Below are positions 33,770 to 42,831 of a stretch of DNA of 64,000 nucleotides, in pieces (within the stretch, counting starts at the first letter, position 1; each line of letters begins with the position of its first letter). Made by a program: the position numbers and the translations under genes. Source of the DNA: CAZHHH01 sp052400685 (GTDB lineage: Bacteria; Bacteroidota; Bacteroidia; Bacteroidales; Marinilabiliaceae). The DNA lies in assembly GCA_052400685.1 (NCBI GenBank), contig JBQTGJ010000001.1; one strand, given 5' to 3'. The notes below the pieces were generated by a model, which searched no databases, had not been told where the DNA came from, and was given only the letters and a program-made list of their open reading frames with translations.

Positions 33770-36445
33770 ATGAAACAGATATTATTATTGCTTTTATTCG
33801 GCTTGTTAATTTTTGATAGCCAGGCTCAGGTTAGGTGTGAGTATTCCATTAATTCGAATTGGAAATTTTGTAAAGGGGATATTGATGCTGCCTCAAATGA
33901 TGCCCGTTGGGAAAATGTTTCAGTTCCTCATTGTTGGAATATTGATGATGTAATGGACGATGAACTTGGCTATTATAGAGATACCGCCTGTTATAAAAGA
34001 GATTTGTATATCCCGGGTTCATGGCGTGATAAGGAGGTATTTCTCGTTTTTGATGCCATTGGAATTAGTGCAAGTGTATACATTAACGGACAGTTGGCTG
34101 GCAGTCATACAGGCGGGTATACTGCTTTTAACATCCCAATTACAAAATATCTTAATTTTTCAGATGAAGGGAACTCAAAAAATCAACTTTTCGTTAAAGC
34201 CAATAACAGTTATAATAAGGATATTCCTCCTTTAAGTGGTGACTTTACTTTTTTTGGAGGTATTTACCGGGATGTTCACCTCGTTGCCTTGGATAAGGTT
34301 CATTTCCGGATGGATCAGTATAATTCACAGGGGGTTTTTTGGACGACCCCAAAAGTTTCAAATGAGTCTGCTGAATTAAATTTAAAAGGTGCTTTTTCCA
34401 ACTCTTTTTCTCGAACAAAGAAAGTGGTGGTGGAACATGTGGTGATGGATAATGCCGGAAAAGAAGTGCTTAATTATGAGAAAAAACGTACTGCTAAAGG
34501 AGGCGAATCAGTCAGTTTTGATTGTAAGTTAAAATTGGAGAACCCCAAATTGTGGTCTCCCGAAAATCCGTATCTGTATCGACTAATATCCCGGCTCAAA
34601 GTAGATGGAAAGATTGTTGATCAGATTGAAAACCCGATTGCTTTTCGTTGGTTTAAATTCGATGCCGAGAATGGTTTCTTTTTAAATGGTTCGCCTTATA
34701 AGCTAATTGGTGCTTCCCGACATCAGGATTTCGCGACGCTGGGTAATGCGTTGGATGATGCCGTACATATTCATGATGTGGAATTGCTTAAAGAAATGGG
34801 CGGTAACTTTTTACGCATTGCGCATTATCCGCAGGATGAAGCTGTTCTTGAGGCTTGCGACCGGCTGGGGGTACTCACCTCTATCGAAATTCCGTTAGTA
34901 AACAGCATTACAGAATCGGAAGCTTTTTTTCATAATTCTGAAATCATGTTACGTGAAATGATGGCTCAATATTATAATCATCCCAGCATTATAATTTGGG
35001 CTTATATGAACGAAATATTTTTGCATACTCCTTACGAAAAGGGATCCGATGAGCTGGCGCATTATCTTCATTCAACGAACCAACTTTTTACAAGGCTCGA
35101 AAATATTATAAGGGAAAATGATCCCTATCGTTATACGATGATGGTTGGCCATGGTGGAGGGCAGATTTATTCAGATGCCGGACTGATAAATATTCCAAAG
35201 ATTTTTGGATGGAATATTTATACCGGATGGTACGACGGTAAAAGCTCAAATATTGGTAAAACAATGGATAAGAGACATGACCTGTGCAAAGGGGTTCCAA
35301 TACTTGTTACTGAATATGGTGCCGATGTCGATTATCGAATTCATAACTTTGACCCCATTCGATTTGATAAGTCAGTGGAATATGCCATTGATTATCATCA
35401 GGAATACATTAAAGCATTTAAAGAGCGGAAGTTCATAAGTGGAATGGTGGTATGGAATCTGGCCGATTTTAGTTCTGAAACAAGAAATGAAACAACGCCA
35501 CACATTAATTCCAAAGGGCTTCTCACGTATGATCGTAAACCGAAAGATACTTATCGCTTTTATAGAGCTAATTTCGGCGAGGAACCTTATTTGGAAATAG
35601 GATCAAAGGAATGGAATTTTAGAACCGGTCAGCAAATTTTGGCGGATAATGATTTTGTAGAGCAGCCTGTTCAGGTATTTTCAAACCTGAAGGAAGTTGA
35701 ATTCTTTCAAAATGGTCGCTCTCTGGGGCGAAAAGAGGTAATTAACGGGATTGCGACGTTTAATGTGCCGTTTAAACAAGGTGAAAATCGATTGTTAGTC
35801 AAATCTGCGTTTAAGGGTTATGATGTTGCAGATCAGGCAAGCATCAAATTTAACATTGTGCCTAAGGTGCTTGATGATCCGGATCTTCCATTTCAAACCT
35901 TAAATATTAGTCTCGGTGACAAGCGATTTTATACCGATTATAAAAATCATGAAAACTGGTTACCTGCTCAGGAATATTTTCCTGGAAGTTGGGGGTATGT
36001 TGGTGGTGAAGTTTATAAGATGAAGAATACCAAAAGGCAAAATTTTGGTAGCGATATAAATATTATTGACAGCGATATGGATGCTGTATATGCAACGCAA
36101 CAGCTTGGAATTGATGAGTTTCGGTTTGATGTGCCGGATGGAATTTATGCCCTGGTGCTTCATTTTTGTGAGCTGTCATCAAATGTTAAACGTCAGAATT
36201 TGATCTATAATTTGGGAAGTAATGGTGATAACACTGAGAATAATGAGGAACGGGTTTTTTCTGTGACTCTCAATAATAAGGAATTTATCAGTAATCTCTC
36301 AAATAACGAGGAGCTCCTGCCTGAAAAGGCTGTTTCATATAAAACAACAGTTGTTGTAACTGATGGCAAAGGTATTTCTGTTAAGTTTGATGCAATTAAA
36401 GGTAAACCCATATTAAATGGCATTCAGTTGCGAAAGAAATTGTGA
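33770..36445 (+). CDS. Glycoside hydrolase family 2 enzyme with malectin-like tail
   Basis: 891 residues. Signal peptide ILLLLLFGLLIFDSQAQ. GH2 sugar-binding domain ~25-175 (WENVSVPHCWN, YRDTACYKRDLYIP, VYINGQLAGSHTGGYTAF). Immunoglobulin-like domain ~185-300. TIM barrel ~300-610 with acid/base Glu415 in AYMNEIF and nucleophile Glu515 in VTEYGAD. Further beta domains follow, then a malectin-like carbohydrate-binding region at ~715-890 (SWGYVGGEVYKMKN, DGIYALVLHFCEL, ISVKFDAIKGKPILNGIQL). It is probably an exo-acting beta-galactosidase or beta-glucuronidase on PUL oligosaccharides. Last gene of the left arm, closed by a terminator at 36514. Confidence 0.92.
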   Translation: MKQILLLLLFGLLIFDSQAQVRCEYSINSNWKFCKGDIDAASNDARWENVSVPHCWNIDDVMDDELGYYRDTACYKRDLYIPGSWRDKEVFLVFDAIGISASVYINGQLAGSHTGGYTAFNIPITKYLNFSDEGNSKNQLFVKANNSYNKDIPPLSGDFTFFGGIYRDVHLVALDKVHFRMDQYNSQGVFWTTPKVSNESAELNLKGAFSNSFSRTKKVVVEHVVMDNAGKEVLNYEKKRTAKGGESVSFDCKLKLENPKLWSPENPYLYRLISRLKVDGKIVDQIENPIAFRWFKFDAENGFFLNGSPYKLIGASRHQDFATLGNALDDAVHIHDVELLKEMGGNFLRIAHYPQDEAVLEACDRLGVLTSIEIPLVNSITESEAFFHNSEIMLREMMAQYYNHPSIIIWAYMNEIFLHTPYEKGSDELAHYLHSTNQLFTRLENIIRENDPYRYTMMVGHGGGQIYSDAGLINIPKIFGWNIYTGWYDGKSSNIGKTMDKRHDLCKGVPILVTEYGADVDYRIHNFDPIRFDKSVEYAIDYHQEYIKAFKERKFISGMVVWNLADFSSETRNETTPHINSKGLLTYDRKPKDTYRFYRANFGEEPYLEIGSKEWNFRTGQQILADNDFVEQPVQVFSNLKEVEFFQNGRSLGRKEVINGIATFNVPFKQGENRLLVKSAFKGYDVADQASIKFNIVPKVLDDPDLPFQTLNISLGDKRFYTDYKNHENWLPAQEYFPGSWGYVGGEVYKMKNTKRQNFGSDINIIDSDMDAVYATQQLGIDEFRFDVPDGIYALVLHFCELSSNVKRQNLIYNLGSNGDNTENNEERVFSVTLNNKEFISNLSNNEELLPEKAVSYKTTVVVTDGKGISVKFDAIKGKPILNGIQLRKKL

Positions 36446-36513
36446 TATGGAATCTTTTTTCCTGACGATTTTATCATGTTAACTGATCAACCTGTACATT
36501 GTTTTTGTTAGTA

Positions 36514-36548
36514 AATCCGGCGAGTTTTAATATTCGCCGGATTTTGTT
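36514..36548 (+). terminator. Probable terminator of the left PUL arm
   Basis: Stem AATCCGGCGA / TCGCCGGATT (10 bp), loop of ~10 bases, followed by TTGTTTG. It lies 69 bp after the GH2 stop and before the convergent regulator gene. Confidence 0.65.
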
Positions 36549-36654
36549 TGTTATTGGCGATTCAGAATATGACTAGAATTACGGCCAGGTGGCTGATGAC
36601 TTTGCATCGTTTTATTCAACATACCCACATAAGGGAGGCGGAGTAGGCGCCCTA

Positions 36655-36772
36655 AATTCAGTCGTTTGTATCCTGAAAAATAAATGACCAGTCCCTCAAT
36701 AAATGCAACGCCGAAGTAGGGCTCTACAGACAGTGATTGTTCATAAAGTCGGTCGTTTGACCTGTAACACAG
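36655..36772 (+). mobile_element. MITE-like remnants, two fragments end to end
   Basis: 36655-36735 is a worn right half (AAATGACCAGTCCCTCAAT, GCAACGCCGAAGTAGG, CTACAGACAGTG). 36732-36772 is a fresh left end (AGTGATTGTTCATAAAGTCG, GTCGTTTGACCTG) cut off near the regulator's stop codon. The arrangement repeats the tandem seen at 33347-33596. Confidence 0.55.
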
Positions 36773-36775
36773 CTC

Positions 36776-39700
36776 TTAATGGTTGCGCCGCGATTTATCC
36801 TGGATATATTCACTCGGTGAAATGCCATATTGTTTTTTGAACGAGCGTGTGAAATAGTTGTGAGAGTTGAAACCCACGGCATAACCTATTTCATTGATTT
36901 TTAGCTTCCCTTCATCCATTAATTTTATCGCATTCTTAAGACGTATATTTCGAATAAATTCAGTGGCAGATTGATTGGTTAAAGTTTTTAATTTTCGATA
37001 CAAGTGCGTCCGGCTAAGGTTTAATTGTTCGGCCAATTTTTGAACCGATAAATCAGGATCACTTATATTGGCCTCTACCACGCTTACAGCTTTTAAAAGC
37101 AATTTTTTATCTAAATCAAATGATGAGTATTGATCTTCCCAGTTTTGGCGGTTGGAATCAAATGATTGTCGAAGTATTCTTCTTGATTCCAGTAAACTAT
37201 TTATTTGCGCAATAAGTAACTGTTCATCAAATGGTTTTCCTAAGTATGCATCGGCGCCGGAATTGAGCCCGGTTATCCTGTCTTTGACGGAATCGAGCGC
37301 GGTAAGCAGGATGACCGGAATATGGCTGGTTTTAATATCTGTTTTTAACGTGTCGCACAGTTCAATTCCATCCATCTCTGGCATCATTATATCCGAAATC
37401 ACTAAATCAGGAAATAGGGTATTTACCTGTTCCATCGCGAGTTTTCCGTTTCTGGCTTTTGCTACCCTGAAATAATTTTTTAATATGTCGCTTATATAAT
37501 TTAGTAATTCAACATTGTCTTCAACTATCAGGACAAGAGCATTTTCATTAATTTCGTCTTCTTTGTTGAAGCTTTGTTTCTCATTTACTGCGGGGGTATT
37601 TTGAACCGAATAATTGGAAATAGTTGTTTCAATGGTTTCATCTGAATTGTTAAACTGTAATGATTCCGATTGATTTTGAGGTAGATAAATAGTGAATTCA
37701 GTGCCTGTATTTACCTGGCTATTTACTATTAACGTTCCTTTATGAGCTAAAATGTAGTTTTTGGCTAATGATAAGCCTATTCCGGTGCCTTGCCGGGTAT
37801 CGTTAATTTGATAAAATCTTTCGAAAATTGCCGCTAAGTGTTTTTCAGGTATTCCGTTGCCCGAATCAGAAACGGTTATTTCTAAAAAATTATTTGTGAT
37901 TTTTTCTCCGATGGAATAGGTATTACCCGAAAATTGTGAAACATGTTTTGCATTACTATATATTTCCAATAGTATTTCACCACCATCGGGAGTGTGTTTA
38001 AATGCATTTGATAAGAGGTTGAATAACAGTTTATCTACCTTGTCAGGATCAAAATCCATTTTAAGTTTCGATAAATCGGTGACGAAATTAAATTTGATAT
38101 TCCGGATTTTTGCATTTTCTTCAAAGCACGAATAGATGTTACGACAAAAAGCTATGATTTCTGCATTTACCGGATTCAGCTGTAGCTTCTCTGAGTTTAC
38201 CTTTCTAAAATCCAGAAACTGATTGATCAGACGCAATAAACGGTCTGTATTGTTTTTTATCAGTTGCAATTGTTTATATGATTCTTCTGGTTGAGCTTCG
38301 TTTTTTAATAAGTGATTAACAGGTCCCTGAATTAGTGTCAGTGGTGTCCTGAATTCGTGAGATATATTGGTGAAAAATTGAAGTTTTAGCTGGTGCAGTT
38401 TCTCCTTGTTTTTTCTGTTGATTCTTTCTAATTCAATTTCACTCTTAAGGATTTGTTGTTTGATAGATTGTTTTCTGATAAAATACAGAATAATTAAAAA
38501 TGCCAAAATGTATGTAACATACGCATACCATCGCAGCCAATAGGGTGGAATAATTTCAATGAATATTTTAGTGGAATTCTTATTCCACACGCCGTCATTG
38601 TTAGCCGCTTTTACTTCGAAAGTATAATCTCCCGGCGGAATTTTGGTAAATGTTGCTGTTTCATTGTACTCAATATTAATCCAATCATCGTTAAACCCAA
38701 TTAATCTGTATTTGAATCTGTTTTTTGATGGATCAATATAGTTGTTTGTAACAAACCTAAATCCAATGGAGTTTTGGGTGTAGTTTAACTTGAGGTATCT
38801 TGTTTTTTCTATTACATCATCTAAAATTTTTGTCTTTTCTCCAGGTATTACAAGCTCATTATTGACATAAAGCTCTGTGATTATAGTGGTGGGTGGTGTA
38901 AGGTTTTTGGTAATATTTTCAGGTTGAAACCGGATGAATCCATTGGTGCCTCCAAAATAAAATACGTCATTAGAGCAGATCGCCGAATTAGGGTTGAATT
39001 TATTGTTTAGTATGCCATTGGTGTTATTAAAAGATCTGATGGTCTTTGACTTCGGTTCAAATAAACAAAGCCCTTGATTAGTGGTTAGCCAAAGGCGATT
39101 GTTTTTGTCTTGAAGCATTGAAAATATTTCATTGCCTGTGAGGCCGTCTTTTGTGGTATAATGATCTGTATTATATGTTACAGTGTTGAAATAGTCAAGC
39201 CCTTCACCGTTTGTCCCAATCCATAAATTCCCTTCATCGTCTTCAAGCATGGAATAAATGAAATTACTGCTTAAACTCGTGGAATTATATTCCTCATGAA
39301 AGAAATGCTTGATTTCCTGGGATCCTTTTTTTAGTAAATTAAGCCCATTGCGGGTCCCAAACCAGATATTCCCATGCTTATCTTCTAGAATTTGTCTGAC
39401 ATTGTTGTTCGATATGGTATTTATATTTAACGGATTATGAATAAATTGTGTGAATTTATTTGTCTCAAAATTGTAAAAATAAGCGCCATTTGGATAATTA
39501 CTCACCCAAAGACCTTCATCGGTTGCCAGTAAATAGAGTGCTTGAAATCCTTCGGTGAAAGGTGGGGTCAGTTTTTTGAATATAGTTGACGATTTTGTTT
39601 GATATAAAACGCCATGGCTGTATGTCCCGACCCATAAAGTGCCATTTTTATCGAAGCACAAGGATTTAATATTGCTTACGCTAATGCCATTGTAAGTCAC

Positions 39701-40861
39701 TTTAGTCTGGGTGATTTTTTTCGAAATGGGATCAAAATAATTTAAATTGCCGTCTTCGGTGCCGACGATTATTTTTGAACTGTTCGGCACTTCTGTAAAC
39801 GAACTGACAATATTAAAGCTTAATGAATTTTTCGAACTCGATTGTGTCTGATGATTGAAATAATTGCTGTGTTTACTGTGGAAGCATAAACCACCACAAA
39901 ATGTCCCAAACCAGATGTTTTTTTGAGAATCCTGAAACAAGGACCAAACAGAATGGCTTGGCATCTCAGAATAGTTTTGCGGATTAATGACCGAAATGAC
40001 CTCGTTGTTTTTAATAATGGCAATTCCTTCGTAAGTGGCTGCCCAAATCTGCCCAAGTTCGTCTTTTACTATACTTCGGACCTGATTGTCGGGAATTGCT
40101 GTTTGATCGTTATTCTCCGATTTGAAGTAGGTCTGTACCGATCCATCCAAATTTAGACAAAGCAAACCATTTGTTTCATAAGCGATCCATAACTTATCCT
40201 TGTCAATTAATGAGGAATGAATCGGCTGGGGGTATGCTTTTGAAAAATAGTAAAACGTATCTGAATCCTTGAGCTTATAATAAATTTCGCCGTCAGTGTA
40301 AAATACCCAAATAGAACCTTGGTCATCATTTGTGATAAGGCTTACTTTATTTGTTTTACCATCAATGTTTTTGTAAAAAACCTGCCTCTTATCTATGTTG
40401 AGAGTGCCAAACCCTTTTTCATCAGAAAACCAATATGTGCTGTCTTTCGTTTGGAAAAATGAATTGATATCCTTACCCGATAAATTGCCAAATTGATCTT
40501 TCAATGTGTAGCTACTGAAGTTGTCTTGTTTTCTGTTATACAGACAGAGTCCATTTTCAGTGGCAATCCATAGTCTGCCATATAAATCTTTATGAAGTTT
40601 ATTGATTCGGTTGGTAGCGATACTGTTTGTGTCATTCTGGAAATGGCTGTAGCGTTTAAAGTCAATCGAGTTATAACGGTATAAACCATCGTTTGAACCA
40701 AACCATATAAATCCCATTTCATCTTCGGCTATACACATTATTGAATTATATGTGACGCCTCCCTCCGGGGTTACTCTTGTTAATGAAATAGAGGGTTCTG
40801 TATTCGCATTTGTATTTATTGAAAGCGCAATAAATATTATACAGGCAATGATGAATTTCAT
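36776..40861 (-). CDS. Hybrid two-component system regulator of the PUL
   Basis: 1361 residues, the classic one-protein PUL regulator (HTCS). Signal peptide MKFIIACIIFIALSINTNAN. Periplasmic two-propeller sensor built of Reg_prop repeats (GFIWFGSNDGLYRYN, GRLWIATENGLCLYN, GNLWIGTNGEGLDYF, NRLWLTTNQGLCLF). Y_Y_Y domain ~700-775. One transmembrane helix at ~785-805. Histidine kinase with His835 in NISHEFRTPLT and ATP-binding DSGNGIPE/GTGIGLSLAKN. Receiver domain with Asp1157 in VISDIMMPEMDG. AraC-type DNA-binding domain at the end (KLKINEIGYAVGFNSHNYFT). It senses a glycan breakdown product in the periplasm and activates PUL genes. It sits between the two PUL arms. Its upstream region carries two tandem leader units. 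Confidence 0.97.
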   Translation of the reverse strand: MKFIIACIIFIALSINTNANTEPSISLTRVTPEGGVTYNSIMCIAEDEMGFIWFGSNDGLYRYNSIDFKRYSHFQNDTNSIATNRINKLHKDLYGRLWIATENGLCLYNRKQDNFSSYTLKDQFGNLSGKDINSFFQTKDSTYWFSDEKGFGTLNIDKRQVFYKNIDGKTNKVSLITNDDQGSIWVFYTDGEIYYKLKDSDTFYYFSKAYPQPIHSSLIDKDKLWIAYETNGLLCLNLDGSVQTYFKSENNDQTAIPDNQVRSIVKDELGQIWAATYEGIAIIKNNEVISVINPQNYSEMPSHSVWSLFQDSQKNIWFGTFCGGLCFHSKHSNYFNHQTQSSSKNSLSFNIVSSFTEVPNSSKIIVGTEDGNLNYFDPISKKITQTKVTYNGISVSNIKSLCFDKNGTLWVGTYSHGVLYQTKSSTIFKKLTPPFTEGFQALYLLATDEGLWVSNYPNGAYFYNFETNKFTQFIHNPLNINTISNNNVRQILEDKHGNIWFGTRNGLNLLKKGSQEIKHFFHEEYNSTSLSSNFIYSMLEDDEGNLWIGTNGEGLDYFNTVTYNTDHYTTKDGLTGNEIFSMLQDKNNRLWLTTNQGLCLFEPKSKTIRSFNNTNGILNNKFNPNSAICSNDVFYFGGTNGFIRFQPENITKNLTPPTTIITELYVNNELVIPGEKTKILDDVIEKTRYLKLNYTQNSIGFRFVTNNYIDPSKNRFKYRLIGFNDDWINIEYNETATFTKIPPGDYTFEVKAANNDGVWNKNSTKIFIEIIPPYWLRWYAYVTYILAFLIILYFIRKQSIKQQILKSEIELERINRKNKEKLHQLKLQFFTNISHEFRTPLTLIQGPVNHLLKNEAQPEESYKQLQLIKNNTDRLLRLINQFLDFRKVNSEKLQLNPVNAEIIAFCRNIYSCFEENAKIRNIKFNFVTDLSKLKMDFDPDKVDKLLFNLLSNAFKHTPDGGEILLEIYSNAKHVSQFSGNTYSIGEKITNNFLEITVSDSGNGIPEKHLAAIFERFYQINDTRQGTGIGLSLAKNYILAHKGTLIVNSQVNTGTEFTIYLPQNQSESLQFNNSDETIETTISNYSVQNTPAVNEKQSFNKEDEINENALVLIVEDNVELLNYISDILKNYFRVAKARNGKLAMEQVNTLFPDLVISDIMMPEMDGIELCDTLKTDIKTSHIPVILLTALDSVKDRITGLNSGADAYLGKPFDEQLLIAQINSLLESRRILRQSFDSNRQNWEDQYSSFDLDKKLLLKAVSVVEANISDPDLSVQKLAEQLNLSRTHLYRKLKTLTNQSATEFIRNIRLKNAIKLMDEGKLKINEIGYAVGFNSHNYFTRSFKKQYGISPSEYIQDKSRRNH

Positions 40862-41042
40862 GTGTTTGAAATTTGTTTGTTTTTGTCACATGGATCTCCC
40901 ATGAAAATAATGATTCTTCTAATTGAGAATTCCTTTCTCATGGTCGTTTCATGTGTTTGTAATTTGTTTGTTTTTGACACATCTAACTCGCCAAAACTAA
41001 TCATACTTCTGCTTGAAAAGCAACTTTTTGTGTTCGTTTTAT
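40862..41042 (-). repeat. Two tandem leader repeat units before the regulator
   Basis: Read on the minus strand: unit F2 (41042-40953, 90 bp, starts ATAAAACGAACAC) then F1 (40952-40862, 91 bp, starts ATGAAACGACCATGAG), ending at the regulator's ATG. F1 has local hairpins TGAGAA-AGGAA-TTCTCA and CATGG-GAGAT-CCATG. A more worn third unit probably lies at 41043-41110, and a short ATGAAACCTTGCATGAAA relic at 41319. Orientation follows the gene, as in all other copies. Confidence 0.8.
40992..41023 (-). promoter_or_regulatory. Candidate promoter of the regulator, inside leader unit F2
   Basis: On the minus strand TTG (41023-41021), 21 bases, then TAGTTTTG (40999-40992), a perfect match to the Bacteroidota -7 box TAnnTTTG. 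Transcription would begin near 40985 and read through unit F1 into the regulator gene, giving a leader of about 125 bases. Confidence 0.45.
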
Positions 41043-41159
41043 CTGATTGTCTTTTGTTTTTTAGGGTAACAAAGAACTCGCATGAGATAATTATTCCCCG
41101 GTATGAGATCTTATTATCCGGTAACAGCAATAAAATTCAAATGCTTGATAAAAAATTTT

Positions 41160-41268
41160 CAAATTCAAGGTTTGTGAAGTCCTGAAAATGCGGGTTTTTG
41201 AAGGTGAAGGTAAATGCCCATTTTGAGGATAAGCATAACGCCAAAGTTTGACTTTTGTTGCAAACACT
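41160..41268 (+). mobile_element. MITE-like element, partial
   Basis: CAAGGTTTGTGAAGTCCTG, AAATGCCCATTTTGAGGATA, AGCATAACGCCAAAGTTTGA and TTGTTGCAAACACTG follow the standard order. The left end is lost. It lies in the divergent intergenic region between the regulator and the GH88 gene. Confidence 0.65.
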
Positions 41269-41541
41269 GTTTGTTTCGATTCTGATGAATGCTTCGCATT
41301 TTATTTCAATTGACACATGAAACCTTGCATGAAATAATTATTCCTCCTTGTTTGTCAAATTTTCCTGACATAGTTTTTTTATGTGAGTTTTAGTCTTTTT
41401 TAAGAATCAACTTTATGCAATATACACTTTTTAAGGCATTTTGATTAGCACAAATGTCGTTTCAGGGAACATGTTTATTAGTAAGGAACAATATTACAAT
41501 AAATTGGAATCCTTGATGTAATCTTTCATTGTTTAGCATTT

Positions 41542-41549
41542 TACATTTG
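41542..41549 (+). promoter_or_regulatory. Candidate -7 box for the GH88 operon
   Basis: TACATTTG matches TAnnTTTG exactly, ~50 bases before the GH88 ATG. No clear TTG lies at the ideal distance, as expected for a promoter that needs an activator such as the adjacent HTCS. The surrounding ~270 bp from 41269 are AT-rich and contain no gene. Confidence 0.4.
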
Positions 41550-41599
41550 TAATGTTAGATGTTGTATGATTTATATAAATAAAACAAAAGTAAAATTTT

Positions 41600-42829
41600 A
41601 TGAGATTATATGTTTTTTTGGGGGTGCTTCTTTTTTTGGCGGTTTCCTGTAAAAGTAATGTAACGCAAAAACAATCTGACTCAGATCAGGAACTGTTAAA
41701 AAATATTTATGATCAGGAATTTTATGCTTTGAATTTGGTCAATAATTATAACGACAGTGACTATAGAATATTTCCCAGAACTATTGGTGCCAATGGGAAG
41801 TTGAAAAAAGTTGGTAGAAAAGACTGGACAAGTGGCTTTTATCCCGGCGTTCTTTGGATGATGTATGAATTAACCAATGACACAATGTGGATGAAAGAGG
41901 CGGCTAAATTTACAGGTCTTCTTGAAAAAGAGAAATATAATGGCGGTGATCATGATATTGGTTTTAAAATGATGTGTAGTTATGGACAGGGTTACAAGCT
42001 TACAGGCAACAAAGCCTACCGTGAAGTATTGATTCAGTCTGCACGTACTTTAATAACTCGTTTTGATGAAAAGGTCGGTTGCATACGATCATGGGATCAT
42101 CATAAAGATAAATGGCAGTATCCGGTTATTATTGATAATATGATAAACCTGGAATTGCTTTTTTGGGCCAGCAGAGAAACTGGTGATTCTGTATTTGCCA
42201 ATATTGCCATTAAGCATGCTCAAACGACCATGAAAAATCATTTTAGATCTGATTATAGCACCTATCATGTGGTGAGTTATGACACGATTACCGGTAAAGC
42301 GCTTAAAAGGCAGACGCATCAGGGGGCTTCTGATGAGTCATGCTGGGCAAGAGGGGAAGCCTGGGCTTTGTACGGTTATTCAATGGCATATAGGGAAACG
42401 CATTTGACGGAATTTTTAAGCCAGGCCGAAAAGGTTGCTAATTACATTTTAAACGTTGCTAAGCTTCCTGAAGATAATATTCCTTATTGGGATTATAGTT
42501 TGGCCGGTCTGCCCAATGAACCGCGCGACGTTTCTGCCGCAGCTGTTATGGCAAGTGCTTTTTTTGAGTTGTATTCGTTTGGTGTTGAGAACGGCGAGCA
42601 GTATCTGGAAGCGGGCAACAAAATAATGAAATCACTCCACTCTGAAGCTTATTTTAATGAAACCGGCACAAATGGTGGCTTTTTACTACGCCATTCAACC
42701 GGATCAAAGCCTTCCAACTCAGAAGTTGATGTTCCTCTTATTTATGCCGATTACTACTTTTTGGAAGCATTGCTAAGAAAAAAACAAATAGAGAATAGTC
42801 ATTTACAATCTGTTAAATTAAAAGGATAG
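41600..42829 (+). CDS. Unsaturated glucuronyl hydrolase (GH88)
   Basis: 409 residues, typical for GH88. Lipoprotein signal MRLYVFLGVLLFLAVSC. An (alpha/alpha)6 barrel with family motifs WTSGFYPGVLWMMYE, GDHDIGFKMMCSYGQGY (Asp119), IDNMINLELLFWAS (Asp179), THQGASDESCWARGEAWALYGY, YWDYSLAGLPNEPRDVSAAAV and GGFLLRHSTGSKPSNSEVDVP. It hydrates the 4,5-double bond at the non-reducing end of lyase products, releasing the unsaturated uronic acid. Its presence implies that a lyase on a uronic-acid glycan acts upstream. First gene of the right arm, directly opposite the regulator and 2 bp before the next gene. Confidence 0.95.
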   Translation: MRLYVFLGVLLFLAVSCKSNVTQKQSDSDQELLKNIYDQEFYALNLVNNYNDSDYRIFPRTIGANGKLKKVGRKDWTSGFYPGVLWMMYELTNDTMWMKEAAKFTGLLEKEKYNGGDHDIGFKMMCSYGQGYKLTGNKAYREVLIQSARTLITRFDEKVGCIRSWDHHKDKWQYPVIIDNMINLELLFWASRETGDSVFANIAIKHAQTTMKNHFRSDYSTYHVVSYDTITGKALKRQTHQGASDESCWARGEAWALYGYSMAYRETHLTEFLSQAEKVANYILNVAKLPEDNIPYWDYSLAGLPNEPRDVSAAAVMASAFFELYSFGVENGEQYLEAGNKIMKSLHSEAYFNETGTNGGFLLRHSTGSKPSNSEVDVPLIYADYYFLEALLRKKQIENSHLQSVKLKG

Positions 42830-42831
42830 TC

